This document shows positions 62,608 to 64,000 of a stretch of 64,000 nucleotides of DNA, in pieces; position 1 is the first letter of the stretch, and every line of letters starts with the position of its first letter. Origin of the DNA: JBEKOF01 sp049513975 (GTDB lineage: Bacteria > Verrucomicrobiota > Verrucomicrobiia > Limisphaerales > Palsa-1400). Location: positions 52,631 through 116,630 of the forward strand of contig JBEKVM010000002.1 in the NCBI GenBank assembly GCA_049513975.1. Direction: 5' to 3'. The notes under the pieces were generated by a model, which saw nothing but the letters and a program-made list of their open reading frames with translations, had not been told where the DNA came from and did not search any database. Both the position numbers and the translations under genes were made by a program.

Positions 62608-63848
62608 CGCGCACCTCCCCGTGCCGGCCAAGGGCGAACGACCTCGTTCAGCGAACTCATATCGATCTTGGCATAAATCTCAGTACTGCTGTGAGCGCGG
62701 TGGCGAAGAACTTCCGAAATGTCCCTCAGGTTGGCTCCCTGTTGAAGCATGCGGCTGGCCAGGGTGTGCCTGAAGAGATGGGCGGCGATTTGCTTCGGCC
62801 GATCAACCCCTGCGCGGACCATACTGTGCCGCACAATATGGCCGATGCTCGCGGGGCCAGTGAGCGGCACACGAGGCGCGTTTGTGCGCAAGAAAACCCG
62901 TTGGGCAGCCCGAACGCCCCGATCCAGACGCAGATAACGCGCCATCGCGGCGCCGACCTCGCGTGGCAGTGGTAGGACATCCAAGCGGGCGCCCTTGCCT
63001 CGGATCAGGATCTCACCTGTTCGCCAGCGGACGTCGCCTAATTCAAGCGAAATGACTTCACTGGACCGAAGACCCAGTCTCGCCAGAAGGAGCAGGATCG
63101 CGTAATCCCGGCGACCCGTGGCAGTCTTCCGGTCCGGCGCATCAAGTATGCGGTCCACTTCGGCAGGCGTCAGCTTCTTGGGAACATCCGCCTGGCTCCA
63201 TCTGCGCACGGTTGGAATCGCGAAGCTGAGATCTTTGCGAATCATGCCCCGCACATGGAGAAAACGTAAAAAGGAACGCAGGCTTATCGTCAGCAGTCGA
63301 ACGCATTCGCTGGATCGCTCTCGAGCCCGTTCGAAAAGAAAATCTCGGAGTATAGTGCCATCCAACCGGCGAACCGCCGTGGTGCCATGCTTTTTCTGCA
63401 AATGGTCAAGCAGGTTGGCAACCAAGGGTAAATAGACGGTTAGAGACCGCTCTGCCAACCCTTTCTCATGGCGGAGGAAATCAGCGTAGCTTCGTTCCAG
63501 CCGGGAACTGATGGTGTCCGGCGCCTTCGGGGCACACGTCGTTATTACCTCGCGACGGCGCAGGTGTTCCAAGAAGCCCGAGAGGGCCGTGGATGCAAGG
63601 CTGCGATGTGCTTTCGCAAGCCGGCATGCGTTTGCCATGAACTCGGCCACTTCGGATTCGTCGGGTTCGGAGGCACGATGCTTCAGCCGCCGTCGCCAGC
63701 TTACAAACTTCCGAAGAGATGCATGCTTCGTAGACAGCGTGCAGGCTGCGTAGCCAGCCAACTTTAAGCCGGCGATGAAGGGAGCGATATGCGATTCAAT
63801 GACGTCACAAACTGCGTGATGATTTTGGGCATTGTTTTTGTTGTTCAT
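62604..63848 (-). CDS. ritA: RIT tyrosine recombinase A
   Basis: 414 residues from the ATG at 63848, with GGAGATCACC just before it. The frame is open to 63920, but that start lies without a ribosome site. It has an extra N-terminal helical domain (SHIAPFIAGLKLAGYAACTL), a core-binding domain (YADFLRHEKGLAERSLTVYL) and the catalytic domain: Arg in ARLGLRSSEVISLE, His-x-x-Arg in AAHLFRHTLASRML, His in VLRHRAHSSTEIYA with Tyr in IYAKIDM. It is the first gene of the trio. Its promoter must lie between 63,849 and the right terminal repeat. Confidence 0.88.
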   Translation of the reverse strand: MNNKNNAQNHHAVCDVIESHIAPFIAGLKLAGYAACTLSTKHASLRKFVSWRRRLKHRASEPDESEVAEFMANACRLAKAHRSLASTALSGFLEHLRRREVITTCAPKAPDTISSRLERSYADFLRHEKGLAERSLTVYLPLVANLLDHLQKKHGTTAVRRLDGTILRDFLFERARERSSECVRLLTISLRSFLRFLHVRGMIRKDLSFAIPTVRRWSQADVPKKLTPAEVDRILDAPDRKTATGRRDYAILLLLARLGLRSSEVISLELGDVRWRTGEILIRGKGARLDVLPLPREVGAAMARYLRLDRGVRAAQRVFLRTNAPRVPLTGPASIGHIVRHSMVRAGVDRPKQIAAHLFRHTLASRMLQQGANLRDISEVLRHRAHSSTEIYAKIDMSSLNEVVRPWPARGGAR

Positions 63849-63964
63849 GTGGTGATCTCCGTTTCTCCAGGCATCTGGTGCCAGGGAAGAGAGATCACCC
63901 GAATTATGCCGCAGCCGCAATCTTCGGATCGTTCAGTTTTCGAGGAAACATCGAGGTTCTAAGA

Positions 63965-63996
63965 GGCCGCGCGGCATAATACAGGAGGCGGCATAA
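63965..63996 (-). repeat. right terminal inverted repeat of the RIT element
   Basis: Exact reverse complement of 60,574-60,605. Four bases (CCTG) remain before the window ends, so the flank on this side cannot be read. Confidence 0.9.
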
Positions 63997-64000
63997 CCTG

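Larger units (their letters stand above)
60574..63996. mobile_element. RIT (recombinase-in-trio) element
   Basis: Three overlapping tyrosine recombinase genes run on the minus strand between perfect 32-bp inverted repeats: 60,574-60,605 (beginning TTATGCCGCCTCCTG) and 63,965-63,996 (its reverse complement). Extra inner copies of GGCATAAT occur at about 60,660 and, inverted, at about 63,903. AACCTG is present on both outer sides, at 60,540-60,545 and 63,995-64,000 (the latter overlaps the repeat end by 2 bases), a possible target duplication or crossover core. It interrupts the NotI-like gene. The gene layout and repeats match described RIT elements. Confidence 0.88.

Overview
The window looks like a chromosomal segment of a Verrucomicrobiota bacterium, most likely the Pedosphaerales/Limisphaerales (subdivision 3) group. 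This is inferred from gene content: prepilin-like proteins with an H-x9-DG tail, large secreted LamG/fibronectin-III/lamin-tail/CotH proteins ending in a shared FFRL-type module, many secreted glycoside hydrolases, and intergenic modules rich in short repeats. No rRNA or complete tRNA gene was recognised.

Layout. 1-4,900: the 3' end of a PQQ-like propeller gene, an H-x9-DG pseudopilin, relics of broken genes (including a frameshifted LamG/FN3 gene) and a second pseudopilin. 5,500-41,400: a saccharide-utilisation region. It holds two large LamG/FN3 proteins, a third pseudopilin, a DUF4965 glutaminase-like protein, an MFS transporter, a LacI regulator, a XylR/AraC-type regulator, a GH110-like beta-helix enzyme, a PHP-like protein, an enolase-superfamily enzyme, a second beta-helix protein, a GH43 enzyme, a GH5-like enzyme, a 2,737-residue lamin-tail/CotH protein, and a double-barrel GH5-like protein that looks foreign. 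Five copies of a 19-bp motif (AAWTCTACARANWHTGACC) lie upstream of five of the secreted-protein genes and may define a regulon.

41,400-49,400: a frameshifted acetyl-esterase-like gene, the relic of an integrative element (broken integrase plus a tRNA 3'-end fragment), a SNF2 helicase, and a GH105-PL22 pair for pectin-type oligosaccharides. 49,400-53,200: a tight four-gene minus-strand operon (AbrB-like antitoxin, PIN toxin, GHKL-ATPase with Ig-like domains, winged-helix-like protein). It is the best candidate here for an undescribed system. 53,200-59,700: a block (repeat-containing helical protein, dciA, GH42-like protein) bracketed by long diverged inverted repeat modules, with two hairpin-rich MITE-like elements inside.

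60,300-64,000: a recombinase-in-trio (RIT) element. Three overlapping tyrosine recombinases lie between 32-bp perfect inverted repeats, and the element has split a NotI-like restriction endonuclease gene whose 3' part lies beyond the window.

How the genes may work together (inference): secreted hydrolases and beta-helix enzymes trim a galactose/xylose/arabinose-containing glycan, the MFS carrier imports products, the enolase-superfamily enzyme processes a sugar acid, and the two regulators control the set.
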